64,000 nt of DNA, taken from assembly GCF_030272615.1 (NCBI RefSeq), contig NC_081409.1, positions 650,848,468 to 650,912,467 of the forward strand, read 5' to 3'. Positions 12,001-23,509 of this stretch are shown one piece after another (positions within the stretch are counted from its first letter, which is position 1; every line of letters starts with the position of its first letter). The translations under genes and the position numbers were made by a program. Under the pieces are notes generated by a model that saw only the letters and a program-made list of their open reading frames with translations, ran no database searches and was not told the origin of the DNA. This stretch comes from Cryptomeria japonica. Taxonomy: Eukaryota > Streptophyta > Pinopsida > Cupressales > Cupressaceae.

Positions 12001-12060
12001 ATCTTAGTTCAAACAAGACTGATCCTAGCCCACATGCAGTTCAGATAATCAAATACCACC
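9011..12060. other. LARD leader, non-coding, with short duplications
   Basis: A 43-base phrase (AAAATGAA-CACATAG, then CTAATTAGGTTGGTTAA) occurs at about 9113 and 9288. From 10740 to 11650 the sequence is C/T-rich with many TTAGGTC and GTTGCAT words. A minus-strand frame at 10492-10079 (137 codons) matches nothing I recognise. No retroviral enzyme motif is present. Confidence 0.4.
10079..10492 (-). CDS. Unrecognised 137-aa open frame
   Basis: An uninterrupted minus-strand frame with balanced composition and eight Cys, including SRIEGHMRGFFGMHISQCLG. I do not recognise a family. It lies antisense within the LARD leader and has no visible promoter or splice context, so it may be chance or the remnant of an inserted fragment. 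It is listed only because its composition is less biased than neighbouring frames. Confidence 0.2.
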   Translation of the reverse strand: MFDFDSRQSCTFNNKSYGWQGKYLLNPLAQNDLINQIVRSLVALAPLHDTHFYGHTKLRIQGASLPKNLLSRIEGHMRGFFGMHISQCLGQHVEGYWSLSKNVYSQGICSGGHRSNEFNCRYAILAPVACNFHHKHV

Positions 12061-12103
12061 AATCATAAGAGAACCAGACTCAGAATCAAAATCACAATCA
12101 GAA

Positions 12104-13553
12104 TTGGAATTTGAGTCATACCAACCTTCATATTCTTATAAGACTCAACCTTCAAGAGTAATCTATCCATCCTACCAGTCCAAGTTACACATGGTCCAAC
12201 AAATCCAACCAACACAACCAACGGTACAATTTCAACAATATGTCCAACCAAACACACAATGTCAACAATTGATTCAACCAACTATCAAGTATCAACATCC
12301 AACTCAGTCAACAAATCAATATCAACAATTACAACCAAACATTCAAAAACAAAAGTTTCAACTCAACCAAAACCAAATTTCAAACATGTCAAACCAACTC
12401 AACCAAGTCCAAAATCAAAACATTAAACCAAATCACTTTCAAAGAAATCCAAATTCAAAACCCAGTAATGTCAAAACCTCACAAGGATTCAAATGTGTCT
12501 CCAAAGAAAGGTGGCTTTATTACACAACTCTTAAAGAAAATCTTAAGCGACCCTTATGAGAAAGATCAAAATCATGCACCTATGTCTAGCAATGACTCAT
12601 CCCCTCATAAGCAAATTGAATCTCTAGTGGCATCTATTCCTACAACTCTTGAAAATTCACAAGAGCCTTCCATATCATCTCCATCAAATGATACACCTAA
12701 GGATGCAATTCCCCAAGGGTTGTCTGTAATTGATTGCCAAGCTAATCCAATTCACGATGCAAGTCCTTGCCATACTTCAGAAATGCTAGACCCAATGCCA
12801 CCATGTGCTTCATTTCCCATCATGCCTATTGCAGAGGATCATATTCAAAGTCCATCTCCCTCATGTCAAAGCATTGATTCCTTGCTAGAACCCCCCATGT
12901 GTATTCAAAGTCCAACCCCATGTCAAGAGGATAATTTAGAGCACGAACAAATGAGTCCTAAAAGAGAGCAAGATCAAGATATCATAGTCCAGCCTATCCC
13001 AAATAATCCCCTTCCATTGCATGACCAAAATGTCCTTTTAAATCCCATTGACATTCCACTACCTAAGAAAGATCAAGATATCCATTCCATTCTTTCCGAT
13101 GATCCCATTGAAAGTCAAGAGCAGAACACCTTTAAAGAGGAATCCAATGATCTTCCTCCTTTTCAAGATCACAGTATCCTTTCACTTTCAAATCATCCAC
13201 AAGATGCTATTATCCCTTTAGATCCTCTACAAAATCCCCTTGTTCCTCCATCTTCACGTCTTAATCCTCCATGTACACTCCAAGATCTCATTTCCTTTGA
13301 TGATCCCATTATTCCTCCCATTTCATCACATGAAGAGACTCTCATTGATCTTAGTCCCCCTCATGATCTCAATCCTCCTAGTGATCTTGATCCCCCGCAT
13401 GATTCTAACATGTTGGCGCAAGATGTTCATGAACCCCATGCATGCATAATGGGTTCCTCCACTTTGGTCCAGTCCACTCTACTTCATGATGAACCATCAT
13501 CCCTTCCATATTGCACCCACTTCATAATATACTCATGTCTTCTTTCCAGATAA
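12104..13553 (+). pseudogene. Pro/Gln-rich LARD frame, probable gag-like protein
   Basis: Two overlapping frames form one low-complexity protein. The first (12104-12559) is Gln/Pro-rich, with many repeats of PTxQYQQ and QPN type. The second (12468-13553, 361 codons) starts with KPHKDSNVSPKKGGF and is rich in Pro, Ser, Asp and His, with repeated NPLP, DDPI and HDLNPP phrases. The frames overlap at 12468-12559, so a single-base shift near there probably split one original frame. No CCHC or enzyme motif is seen. It ends 110 bp before the solo-LTR insertion at 13663. Function is unknown; disordered structural or decoy protein is inference. Confidence 0.4.
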
Positions 13554-13657
13554 AAGAGTATCATACGGATCATAAAGGCAAACGGTTAGACCTTCACGAG
13601 CAAGAACCCCTCCATATCAAAGCAAATATTAATGGTCATCGATACATAGCTCACTCT

Positions 13658-13662
13658 CAAGG
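13658..13662. repeat. Target-site duplication CAAGG (left)
   Basis: CAAGG directly before TGTAGTGCCCC; repeated exactly at 17578-17582 after the right end. Confidence 0.9.
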
Positions 13663-16600
13663 TGTAGTGCCCCGCCAGGAACCCTAAAGGAAAGCAACAC
13701 AACAAGGCGACTAAAAGGCGCAATAATTTTTTTTTTTAAAGATCAAATGAATTAATCATAACTTTGCACAATAATTAACATAAGCGAAAGACTAACATTT
13801 ACATCCTAAAGGGTTACCAACGAAGATCACTTCTAAATAAAACCACATCACAATATAATCCAATCATCCATCTAAAATTAGAGAAAGCCAATAACGATTA
13901 AATAGTTCATATTCATAAATTGATCTCCAAAAGATAGGCTTAAAGAATTACAACATATATACTTCCAATGATTCATTTATACATATTAGGAAAGATAATT
14001 GAAACAATATACATCCCATGAACTTAAATTACAATATTCCATAAATTACATGACTTCCATAGAACAATAAAATACAAAGGTTACAAGCTGTTGATACAAT
14101 GACCACACGGGCCTCAAAGGTACAACATCAAGAACATAAGTGCTACACGAAGCAAGAACCAAGATGCACCGGCGAAGCCAATCCTCGCGTGAAGGTAGGA
14201 ACAAGATATCCGATGGGAAGTGGGACTACCACCCGACCATGTGATCCCGTAATGGAACCACCCCACCGTGCTAGGAGATAGCAGAAGACCCTCAAGCAAG
14301 CAAGAAAAGTACAACAGTACACATGACTCCGCAGTACACAAGAGACTCGACTCACAAAACACTAGCAACCCTAGAGAGAGAGTGTCATCACATGGCTTAA
14401 GATGGTTACCCTAGGTAGGTCTCCATAGGTCCCGGCCCCCATCATGGGTTATCCTGGTAACCTCTCCCGAACCCCCGGCTCCATCTAAGCATCATGCGGA
14501 CCCTACCATCCTTTCGTGAAGACAAGGTGGTAGGTTTGCCATTCCAGGCCTTCCCAAACACCTTGAGCCTATACAAGCACTCAACCGTGTACGGGGTACA
14601 TTATCTTAATTATATTAATAACTACCCACCCCCTAAACAGATTATTAGGTTATCACTTAATAGCTGACTTTTGAGGGGTTATCCTGCCATCCACTTTGGG
14701 TGCGGCCTCCGCCCGAAAGCCACTCTCTCTACTAGGTCACTAACTGGATAAGACTATCTATGAGAACTCTATGGTGGGCTAACAACCATAAATTATCCAG
14801 ACATAACACAGGTGGAGGACTCACAGTCACAAACTCAGGGTTGACCATTAGGGACATAACACATAATAGCTCACTTCCTCAAGGTTTGAACATCGACACC
14901 TAACCAAGGGTAAACATCGACAACATAATGACAATTTTAAACATAATGCGACGACATTAAAACAACTAGACTGCAATTATTAAAAACACCAGATCCTACA
15001 CAAGCAATCTTTCTCTAAGCAGTCAACATTTAAATCAAATTAAACAAATGTATATATCGGCTAATATAAAATAATTCCAAAATAACAACTATTCATCGAA
15101 TACAATCATCATACGATTGTTTTACAATACTTGGATAGCAACACTAATATCAAATTTAACCTAAACTTTCCTTTATTCCAACATTAATACTAACCTCTAA
15201 ATCATTTTATTTATTTTCACAATACCAGGGAAATAATCCTCATCACTAAAATCGAAAAATTATTAATTAATCTCACCATCATTATAAACTATAATTCACA
15301 TATCATTATTATTTAATATTAAATAATAACATATTGTTATTATTGTTTAAATAACAATATATTATCACTTAATATTAACACAAAATAACACTTATGAATT
15401 TTATTTAAACCACTAACAAATCATACTATTATTTTCTTTTTTTAAAACTAAAAAAAAAATATAAAAAAAAAACAAATTTAAAACACCCAACGTGGGGCCC
15501 CCAAGCACCCACGGCAGCATGCTGCTGTTCCCAGACTGGGGAATGCAGCGCTTGCTGCATCCTCAGTCATGGGGAAAGCAGCGAGGCTGCAGGGAGAGGG
15601 GAGTTGCGTGGGCTGGGTTGAGCCCAGCTCCCCGCCACCGCCCCCAATCCCAAACACCATTAAAATTTAATTTTTGTTTTCAATTTTTTTTTGTTTTAAT
15701 AACAATTTAAATTTCGTTTTTAAAAAAAAAAGGTCTGAGACAAAATGAAAGGAGTTATTAACAGAGACAGAGGTGGAAATCTCTGTTAGAACAAAATTAA
15801 CAATTAATTTCCCAGCCACACCATATTTTTAACAAACATACAACCAAAAAAACAAATAATAAAAGTCACTGGTAATGCCAATTTTTACCAGCAAATACAA
15901 ATCTTCTGAGACAAAACAAACAGGGGCAATAAAATTTCATTCAAATCAGCCCAGTTTACTCTAAAAAATTTAATTAAATGGGAATAAACTTAATCCCCAA
16001 ACCCCAATTGAATTTATTTGCTCCCAACAAGCATGAACAAGAAAATTTAACTCATAATCATCATTTTTAAACTGGAAATTACCAGGGAGAGGTATTTTAT
16101 GAATGCTTGGCAAAATTTTGTCAGCATAACACTACTAAAACCCAACAATATTTCCAATTACAAACAGCAAAACAAACCAAGAAATTTCTTGCACAAGCAA
16201 AGATGAAACAACATAAATTAAGTTAAGAATTTACATGGAGAGAGATTAAGTTTGAATTTGATAACAAATTGATAGAATCCTTCTTCCACAAACCCATGAC
16301 AAACAAACACTCAACACCCAAAATTCATAAATCAAGCTTTTAAACAAATAACAGAGAATTGGAAGAAAGCAAGGATTTTTTTGTTGAAATAAACAAGGAT
16401 TCAACCAACCTCTAAGATTTCCAAGAAGGAGTGGTATGCTACAGCAGAATCCCCAGCTGGTTCAAAATCCAAATCTACCTTTCAAGCAATTTTTCCAGAA
16501 TCTCTTTTTCCTCCTCCAAATAAGCATAACCCCCAAAATCTCCTCCAAGGTAAATTAGTAAGACAATCTTTTTTTTTGACCTAATTTTCTAGGTTGCAAT

Positions 16601-17577
16601 ATTTTCTATTTTAAAAAACATTAAATTCCAACAATTGACTTTCTTTTTTTTTCTTTTCTTTTTCAAATTCCTCAAAACAAATAAATGAAAATTCCCTTTT
16701 TGAAAAATTAAATTTTTCATATATAGCAATTAAATCAACTTTTCTACTAAATAGGAAAACAATGAGTTAGCTTTATTTGCATATGTTAAAGCAATTAACT
16801 CATTTATTCTACTTCTTCCGTTGGATCTAAACACGATTACTTTGCCAAAATAAGCAACTAAAAGTTAAAATCTAATAAACTAATCAATTAAGCTTGATTC
16901 AAGACATAAGGCATAATAAGGAATAAATCGCTCAAGCCAACGAATAATGACAACTTATACTTTAAATAAATAACCGAACCACTGTGGCACGCAAATCGAG
17001 GAAAACAAAAAGACTCGAAATTCAAACAAAAGGGATGAACGACCGACTGACGGCACTCACAAAATAAAGACTGAGGTAAGGACTAGGGTCAAAAGCTATC
17101 TCCTCCACTCCCATCGGACATATAAGGCACGCTCAGACCTGTGAAGCCAGGTCGAGACGATACCCCGTACCTACTCGGTACTTGTACCTGCAATATCCTG
17201 CAACATCGAAGCACACATACATGCATATAAATATAGAATACATAGCACGCACACCGATGAAGGAGAATCGCGACATTCCCTGTCTCATCGAAACGAGTGA
17301 AGGAAAATCGTCCCCTTGCATCCAATACAATAGCAAACACGCAACATATATATGACACATCGCCTAGATAAAGTAAGATGTCAGTACGAGCAATAATCCA
17401 TGAAATACTAGAAATCACCAATACTGAAATACTGAAAATAACTCATGCATCCAATATCCAGATAAACATGAAATAATATCAAATACGTCTGCAAAATGAC
17501 GAGCAATAAAGTATCACTGAATAGTAAACTGCAACACAAAATCAGTCTAATAAGTCCGATCGAGAAGGGGTACTACA
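13663..17577 (-). mobile_element. Solo LTR, 3.9 kb, gypsy chromovirus-like
   Basis: The ends are TGTAGTGCCCC and GGGGTACTACA, inverted with respect to each other as LTR ends are, and the flanks are a perfect 5-bp duplication CAAGG. No second LTR, PBS or coding region lies inside, so this is a recombined solo LTR. Orientation is inferred as minus, because then it starts TGTAGTACCCC and ends GGCGGGGCACTACA, the form I associate with long-LTR plant chromoviruses (Tekay/Del-like). It has an AT-rich core and one GC-rich island. Confidence 0.85.
15483..15660. other. GC-rich palindromic island in solo LTR
   Basis: About 180 bases of high GC inside very AT-rich DNA, with perfect palindromes such as GCAGCATGCTGC and stem-loops GCTGGGttgaGCCCAGC and GCAGCgcttGCTGC. 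Short frames occur on both strands but look compositional. Confidence 0.7.
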
Positions 17578-17582
17578 CAAGG
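17578..17582. repeat. Target-site duplication CAAGG (right)
   Basis: Exact copy of 13658-13662; host sequence resumes here (TGTTGGTGTCCTTCC). Confidence 0.9.
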
Positions 17583-17712
17583 TGTTGGTGTCCTTCCATC
17601 AAAATCCAAACATGTCTTCCTTGTCATCCCTTCCATCCATTTTAGGTCCTTATATCGCTTCGTCCCCTATTCAAGGTCAGGAAAGGCACACATCTTTGAG
17701 CACCTTCCATCC

Positions 17713-18450
17713 ATGCATTCCTTTCCCTCTCCAAGCAAATTTGATGCCAACCATAAAGGTCATAAGTCCAATAATCCACATGTAGTCAAGGATCAACATG
17801 TTCAGTCTAATCAACATGTCAAAACAAAGCAAAATATGATCCAGAAAGAAATATCCAAAAGGCCACAAAGGTCAATTGTTCAAAAGAAAGAAAATTCAAA
17901 ATCTATATGGGTTCCTAAATCCCTTATAGAAGCAATGTGTTCCAAGGAACCACAAAAGCATGAAAAATCAAAGACAATGTGGATTCCTAAGCAACTCCCT
18001 AAAGCACACCATTCTAAACAAAAATCAAAATTGGCATCCAAAATTTCTATTCCTCTATCCAAACCTTCAAAACATATTCCTCCAAAATCTCCTTCATCCA
18101 TTTTGGGTCGTTATGTCCCAAAATCCATGGCCTTTCCTCTATCAAAATCTCAATATCCAAAATCCATTTTTCCTCAATTAGTCCACCACCCCTCAAGGTG
18201 TGTGCCAATATTGATCTTGCCAACATTTTCATCCTTCCAAGAACAATTCTTCCAATATCCTATCCATTATCCAATGCATATTTTACATCCTTCCTTCCAT
18301 CCTATCCAATCCTTTGCATTAAATCCTTGCCTTAGTCCCATCTCATTTCCATGTCATTATTCTATCAACGTCTTTGAGCATACTTTCAATAGCCATGGTC
18401 TATTGCAACACAAATTTTTAAGGCTACTATCCAAAAAACAAGATGCTTGA
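17713..18450 (+). pseudogene. Lys/Pro/Ser-rich LARD frame, 245 codons
   Basis: This continues the LARD coding region after the solo LTR. The protein is Lys/Pro/Ser-rich in its first 150 residues, with an internal repeat (KSIWVPKSLIEAM and KTMWIPKQLPKA) and two SILGRYVPK/SILGPYIAS-like phrases, then becomes His/Phe/Pro-rich. After removing the insertion and one CAAGG copy it is not in frame with the 361-codon frame upstream, which already ends before the insertion. No catalytic motif is visible. I infer a basic, disordered nucleic-acid-binding protein of a non-autonomous element. Confidence 0.35.
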
Positions 18451-18711
18451 GTCCTTCCATCACCCGTCATGTGTCCATATTCAGCAAAAAGTCAAGATAC
18501 AAAAACAAAAAGAAGAAAATACAATAGAAAAATGAAAAAATGAAAAAAAAATTGAAAACAGAAAAGAAAAAAAGAAATAAGAAAAAGAAAAATAATTTGT
18601 CCTCTGGTGAAAACCTGACAAACAAGCACCTTAGGGAAGTACCATGATGAAAACCTAGCAAACAGGCGTCATACTTAATCCATGAACTTCTTGCATACTA
18701 TACTTGGGGGC

Positions 18712-18723
18712 AAATTTTGTCCT
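18712..18723 (+). other. Polypurine-tract-like sequence
   Basis: CTTGGGGGCAAA, preceded by two GATGAAAACCTxxCAAACA-type phrases (18608-18670), as commonly seen just before gypsy 3' LTRs. The following TGTCCTTTC could be an LTR start, but it does not match the left end TGTCATGACC. Confidence 0.35.
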
Positions 18724-19319
18724 TTCTATCCTATCATATCATACCCCCGTCATGTCCTTCATTATCCTAATACCCTGTCATATCCTCCATTATCCTATTG
18801 TTCTTCATGTCCATATTCCCTTTTCCACCTTTGATCTTGACAAGGCTGAGGATTTTCATGAATGTCATGCTTCCTATTCGTAGCTTTAAGTCTATCACAA
18901 CTTTTGGTCTTTATCCATTTGCTTATTACCATCTTTCATCTATATTCCTTGGCTTATTGCAACCTTTTATCACTATCATTTAGCCTATCACAACCTTTAG
19001 TCCATGTCATTTATCCGTTTTTTATCTTGCTTATCCAATGCATATCCTATCACCATCCATACTAGTTTTTGTTCCTTGATCTTGATCTAACATAAGGACA
19101 TAAAATTGACAAACATGCTTTCAAAAACCTCTTGACATGTCCCTTAGGCCATGCCATTACTTTACATTGTCATATCCAATCCCTTATCCCATCACGTGAT
19201 AGCCCTTGGAAATTGCATCCACGTTGTCTCCATAATAAATGGCCAATGTCTTCCCTCTATCAACTGACATTTCAGCAAGCCTATTTATCCATTTGTCATA
19301 ATCCTTGCCTTAAACATTG

Positions 19320-19555
19320 GGGCCAAAATCATAAAAAATCATAAAAATCAAAAAATGTCATGAAAAAATCACTAAAAATAAAAAAAAATTCCTGAAATAA
19401 TCACTAAAAATTCGAAAAATATTTTGAAATAATCACTAAAAATTCGAGAAATGTCCTAAAATAATAAAAAAAATTGTAAAATGTCCTGAAAAAGGACCAA
19501 AAAAATAAAAAATTTCGAAAAACCCTAAAAAATGGAAAACATAAAAAATCCAAAA
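19320..19555. repeat. A-rich degenerate minisatellite
   Basis: Repeated AATCACTAAAAATTCGAAAAAT and GTCCTGAAA words with a period of about 35-40 bases. It contains no gene. Confidence 0.6.
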
Positions 19556-19974
19556 ACCAATCCTTTCATTTCTTTTTGCCAATAAAATGTCCCCTTGTCC
19601 ATAGACAAACATTTGAGCAGACGTCTAACAAACAATACAATAACACACTATGCTTAACAAAATCACGCATCAACAGATGAACTATTTAGCAAACTAAGCA
19701 TTCCAATTGATCTAGTTGTCCTATCAATCAACAACATCAACATTATCAGTCCTTTGTCAATATTATCATGTGTCTTATACATGGTGCAGTATACTCGAAA
19801 CCAGACTGTGTCCTGTCTTAGACAGGGTACTGGAATCCTTGAAACCAAACAACATGATCGTCCTATCAACACAACACTCTCACTTTGGCAATGGAGATCA
19901 GGATGTTTGTTTGACTTGTTTGGATTTGCGAGTCTTATCTTTCATTGGTATATCTTCAACTATGTTCCTATGTT

Positions 19975-20280
19975 GGAGTACAAAATCAAACTGTTTGAGT
20001 TTGGTATGGCTGCAAGCTGACTACAAATACAAGGATGTCTAAATCATACTAAGCGACTATGTCCCTATCATTGTATGCTCACTCTGTCCTTGTCATGTGT
20101 GTCTTGTCTTGAGGATGGAGCTCCTCTTATCCATGGTCCATGGTCTGGCATATTTGTCCAAAAATGAGGCATCATTTTGTTAATTTTTAGGGTTTCTTTC
20201 TAAAGTTTGCATTCCCTTGTTTTACGTGCAAATTGGGTGCATTCATGTCTTATTTTATCCCCTTTAGGTCCCTTTTTCCT
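19975..20280. repeat. Direct repeat block A, first copy
   Basis: About 305 bases running from GAGTACAAAATCAAACTG to CCCTTTAGGTCCCTTTT. They recur at 20790-21095 with roughly one difference per ten bases, separated by the minisatellite and the TATA-bearing LTR-like block. Confidence 0.75.
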
Positions 20281-20344
20281 TAGGACCCCCATTGGCTTCA
20301 TCGACAAGTTTTTTTGCTTGAGTGACTCACTTGAAACATATCTT

Positions 20345-20465
20345 TAGGCACTTTTGCGCTTGTGTAGCCTCAACCCGCGCTTCTACGTCATGAACCTACG
20401 CTTGTGTAGCCTCAAACTATTCTTGTGCAGCATGAACCTGTGCTTGTGCATCATGAACCTACGCT
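20345..20465. repeat. CGCTTGTGTAGCCTC minisatellite
   Basis: About five degenerate 27-bp units of CTACGCTTGTGTAGCCTCAA and GTGCATCATGAACCTA, related to the repeat at 8885-9010. Confidence 0.65.
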
Positions 20466-20469
20466 TGAA

Positions 20470-20782
20470 ACCTATCATGTCATAATTTGATGAGCACAAA
20501 TTAATCTCAATTTGTCACATTTTCACATAGCAACTTGTCATGAAATTGGTCATGAAATTTGTCATAATTTGTCATAAAATCATGCCAATTAATTATTTTA
20601 TTGCCCTTTTTGAATTCTCATCAAATGGTCTATAAATTGAGCACTCTTTTCTCAATCAATCTTAACCACAATTCGAGTACCCTCATGCTGTCATTTTCAC
20701 TTTACAACTTTGTTTTCAATCACGCTTTGCACTTGTAGGTGAAACCCACATAATTCGGAGGCAAAAGAATAGCAATGGAGTA
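20470..20782 (+). repeat. Second LARD LTR-like block with TATA box
   Basis: Matches 8330-8625 over about 300 bases, including TATAAATTGAGC (20631) and CACTTGTAGGTGAAACCCAC. It breaks from the first copy at both ends, so one of the two has been rearranged. Confidence 0.6.
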
Positions 20783-20789
20783 TGTGTCG

Positions 20790-21095
20790 AAGTACAAAAT
20801 CAGACTGTCTGAGTTTGCTATGGTCCACAGGCTGAGTATAAATCCAAGGATGTCTAAATCATACTGAGTGACTATGTCCATATCACTGTGTGCTCCCTCT
20901 ATCCTCGTCATGTTTGTCTCATCTTGAGGATGAAGTTCCTCTTATCCATGGTCCATGGTCTGACGTATCTATCCAACAATGGGGCATCATTTTATTAGTT
21001 TTTAGGGTTTCTTCCTACAGTATGCATTTCCTCATTTTACATGCAAATTGGGTGCATTCATGTCTTATTTTATGCCCTTTAGGTCCCCTTTTCCA
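20790..21095. repeat. Direct repeat block A, second copy
   Basis: Copy of 19975-20280. The A-LTR-A' arrangement could come from unequal recombination between element copies. Confidence 0.75.
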
Positions 21096-21649
21096 AGATT
21101 CCTATGTACAGAAGGATTTCCTTCAACACCAAGGAGAGATCAACACCAAGGAGAGATCATAAAAACAAATGCTTTCAAGAAAGGAAGAGATCCTAACAAA
21201 GGATACACACCTCCAAGCAAGGTTAAAATCTCACAAAGAATGAATAATTTTATACAATAAAGGATATCTTTATAAGAGATGCAACTCGCAAAGGAAAAGT
21301 GAATCCTTAAAAAAAGAGAGAAAAGGTTGAAAACTATTCTTGCCCACCAAGCATGGAGACAAGAACACCAAGGCTATTGTGTTGCTAGCCAAGTATAATC
21401 GCACATGAAATTGTACCGCAATGCATCACAAACAGCCCCCAAAAGGTAAGCTACCAATGTCACATAGTAAGGAGCAACATGATAGGCGAAGGAAATGCTA
21501 AGGCACTACTTGTAGATTTAGAAAAAGAATGAGATCAATTGTAATATGAATAAGAGCTCTATCGCGGCTCTATCATGTTGATCTTGAATAAATTATTTAA
21601 AAGCTCAACAATCACCAACATAATGAGAATAGATGCAATGAAAGAGATA

Positions 21650-22560
21650 ATATGTACTACTATTACCTAGCTTGAGATTTTTTGAGAAGTGGACAAAAGG
21701 GAATTTAATGTTTTTATCATGTTTACGTTTCCAAAAATAAAAAAATTTCTTGTTTTCAAAGGTTCATCAACAAAGATAGTCCTTATTTCTTGTTAGGTAA
21801 GAAGATTAGACTTTAGTAATAGGATTGATAAGGAAGGGGAAGTCAACCCTATACATTCTCTAGTGCATTGTGAAGGTAGTTCTATAGGGACCTTGATTCT
21901 TTGTTCCATATTTCCAAGACCTTGTCCACTATATTGTTTAGCAATCATGTCATTGCCAACGTCAAAATGTGTATTTAATCATGAAGGGAAAGGACCTTCA
22001 TGATAGACCTCATTAAAATTTGTTGTGTAAGTACATCTTGAATGGCCAAAGGGATGAATAGATGAAGGTGAAAGGATCTTTTTAGGAAGATGATTATTGC
22101 TATCATCATTCATATCCACTTTGTTAGGTTGGGGAGAAGTATTCTCATCATCTAAAGCTTCATCTTTACTTAATTTTTTTTTTATGTTATGTTAGGAGAT
22201 AAATCATGAATAAAATGCATAATATTGACTTGTCTCAAAATATGTTGATGGGTAAGGTAGGCTCTTAGATAATTAGAAGGAACTAGAGTTATAGATATGC
22301 TAAGATTAACATGCTCACCTTGTCTCTCTTGCAACAAAGTACCTTTGTAAGGAGAGGATTGATCATTATTCTTCAATGTTACATCTCTGTTGGAGAGATC
22401 ATTGATAGGAGCATTAACTCTTTCCTCGTGAATAAAAGATACTGTAAGAGAGGTACAATTACAATTCATTTCAACATCATCTCTAAGAGGATTATCAAAG
22501 ATATTAATTGAAACATCCACTAAATATTTAATGAAATCCAAGCATTTCATGAGTTTCCTT
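21650..22560 (-). pseudogene. Gypsy polyprotein remnant with G-patch-like motif
   Basis: Minus-strand translation near 21990-21885 gives QYSGQGLGNMEQRIKVPI, resembling the G-patch (GxGLG) linker found in some plant Ty3/gypsy polyproteins. A 122-codon frame lies upstream at 22550-22182. Stops and frame changes break the rest. Family assignment rests on this short motif. Confidence 0.3.
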
Positions 22561-23072
22561 ATAAAATGTCATCATATAACAACATGAAACATGTATGGAA
22601 GCTTTGAGAAATATACGAAACATATTTGAAAACCTCAAAATGCAATACATTAAAATTGTATAGATGAATACAAACAACATGAAGTGAAAGAAGCTATTAT
22701 CCAACATATGATTTTGATGAATATAGCTAATAAGTAATATAATCACATGTAAAATAGAAAACCAAACATATTTTTTAAATTTCATTGTGAAAACTAGATT
22801 AAAAAATACCTAATCAGAAATATGCAAAAAGTTATAAGTGTCAAGTTCACCAAAATGTTTATAGGTAGAAAATGAGGGTTCACTAGTAAGCTAGGAACAA
22901 AATTGACTTACAACCCTATTATGTTAAAGGGAATAATAGTCAATAGGTTCAACCTAAAATATATTGAAAAGGGGCTGAGCACATATTGGACTTCTTTATT
23001 CTCCTTGTTTGAGCTGAAATTGAATTTGATAATGTGAATTAGGGCTAATGAAGGGAAATTGGAAGAAATCAA
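22561..23072. other. No recognisable feature
   Basis: AT-rich DNA without coding or repeat signal, between two minus-strand gypsy remnants. Confidence 0.4.
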
Positions 23073-23509
23073 TGTTAACAAGAAATTTGAAGGAGACAGA
23101 GTGGAGTCTTGTTCCTAAGGATTTCTGTTAGTTGGGGTCTATAGCCTCAGAGGATGTTCTATTGAGGAAATAATTACATGAATTTTGGATCTATTTTAAA
23201 TACTTAAATTAGAAAGAAATATCATACACCATATTAGAGAAGCAAGATAGATTTCCTTGTATTAATATCTTATAATGCAATATGCATTCCTTATGTCTAC
23301 TTTATCAGGAATATCTTCCATCTATCACCTTAGTCTCTTTATTAGTTATCCTTAGTCGCTTAGTAATTGCCTATCCTATCTATACTTATATCTCCCTTAA
23401 GGGTTGGGACCCTTAGATGATAGCCTTCTAATCTATTCCAGAATTACTATTTTCAAATTACACCCTTATCTCTCCAGACTGGGGTCGATAACATGTTTTT
23501 TGGTCAACA
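23073..23509 (-). repeat. Element G 3' LTR
   Basis: Aligns end to end with 47869-48304. Shared phrases include AGAAAGAAATATCATACACCAT, TTCCATCTATCACCT and CCTATCTATACTTATATCTCCCTT. It ends TTGGTCAACA. Confidence 0.65.

Larger units (their letters stand above)
7903..21095 (+). mobile_element. LARD-like gypsy derivative (non-autonomous), split by a solo LTR
   Basis: The left end reads TGTCATGACC and leads into an LTR-like block with a TATA box. A similar 300-bp block lies at 20470-20782. Between them are low-complexity Pro/Gln- and Lys/Pro-rich frames and a purine-rich CTTGGGGGCAAA (18712-18723) of the kind preceding gypsy 3' LTRs. No protease, RT, RNase H or integrase motif is visible. The 3' side is rearranged (duplicated block at 19975 and 20790), so the right end is approximate and no target duplication was found. 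Confidence 0.45.

Noticed and set aside
12063-12281. 72-codon minus-strand Val/Leu/Ile-rich frame
   Set aside because: Antisense to the Gln-rich plus-strand frame; hydrophobicity is produced by the complement of Gln/Asn codons.
15478-15710. Frames on both strands in the GC-rich island
   Set aside because: Stop codons are rare in GC-rich DNA; both strands are open, which argues for composition, not coding.
17089-17421. 110-codon minus-strand frame
   Set aside because: Inside the solo LTR 13663-17577, with Cys/Tyr-rich odd composition and no domain.
19716-20042. Overlapping plus-strand frames of 88-108 codons
   Set aside because: Cover the duplicated block A and differ in frame between copies; no domain recognised.
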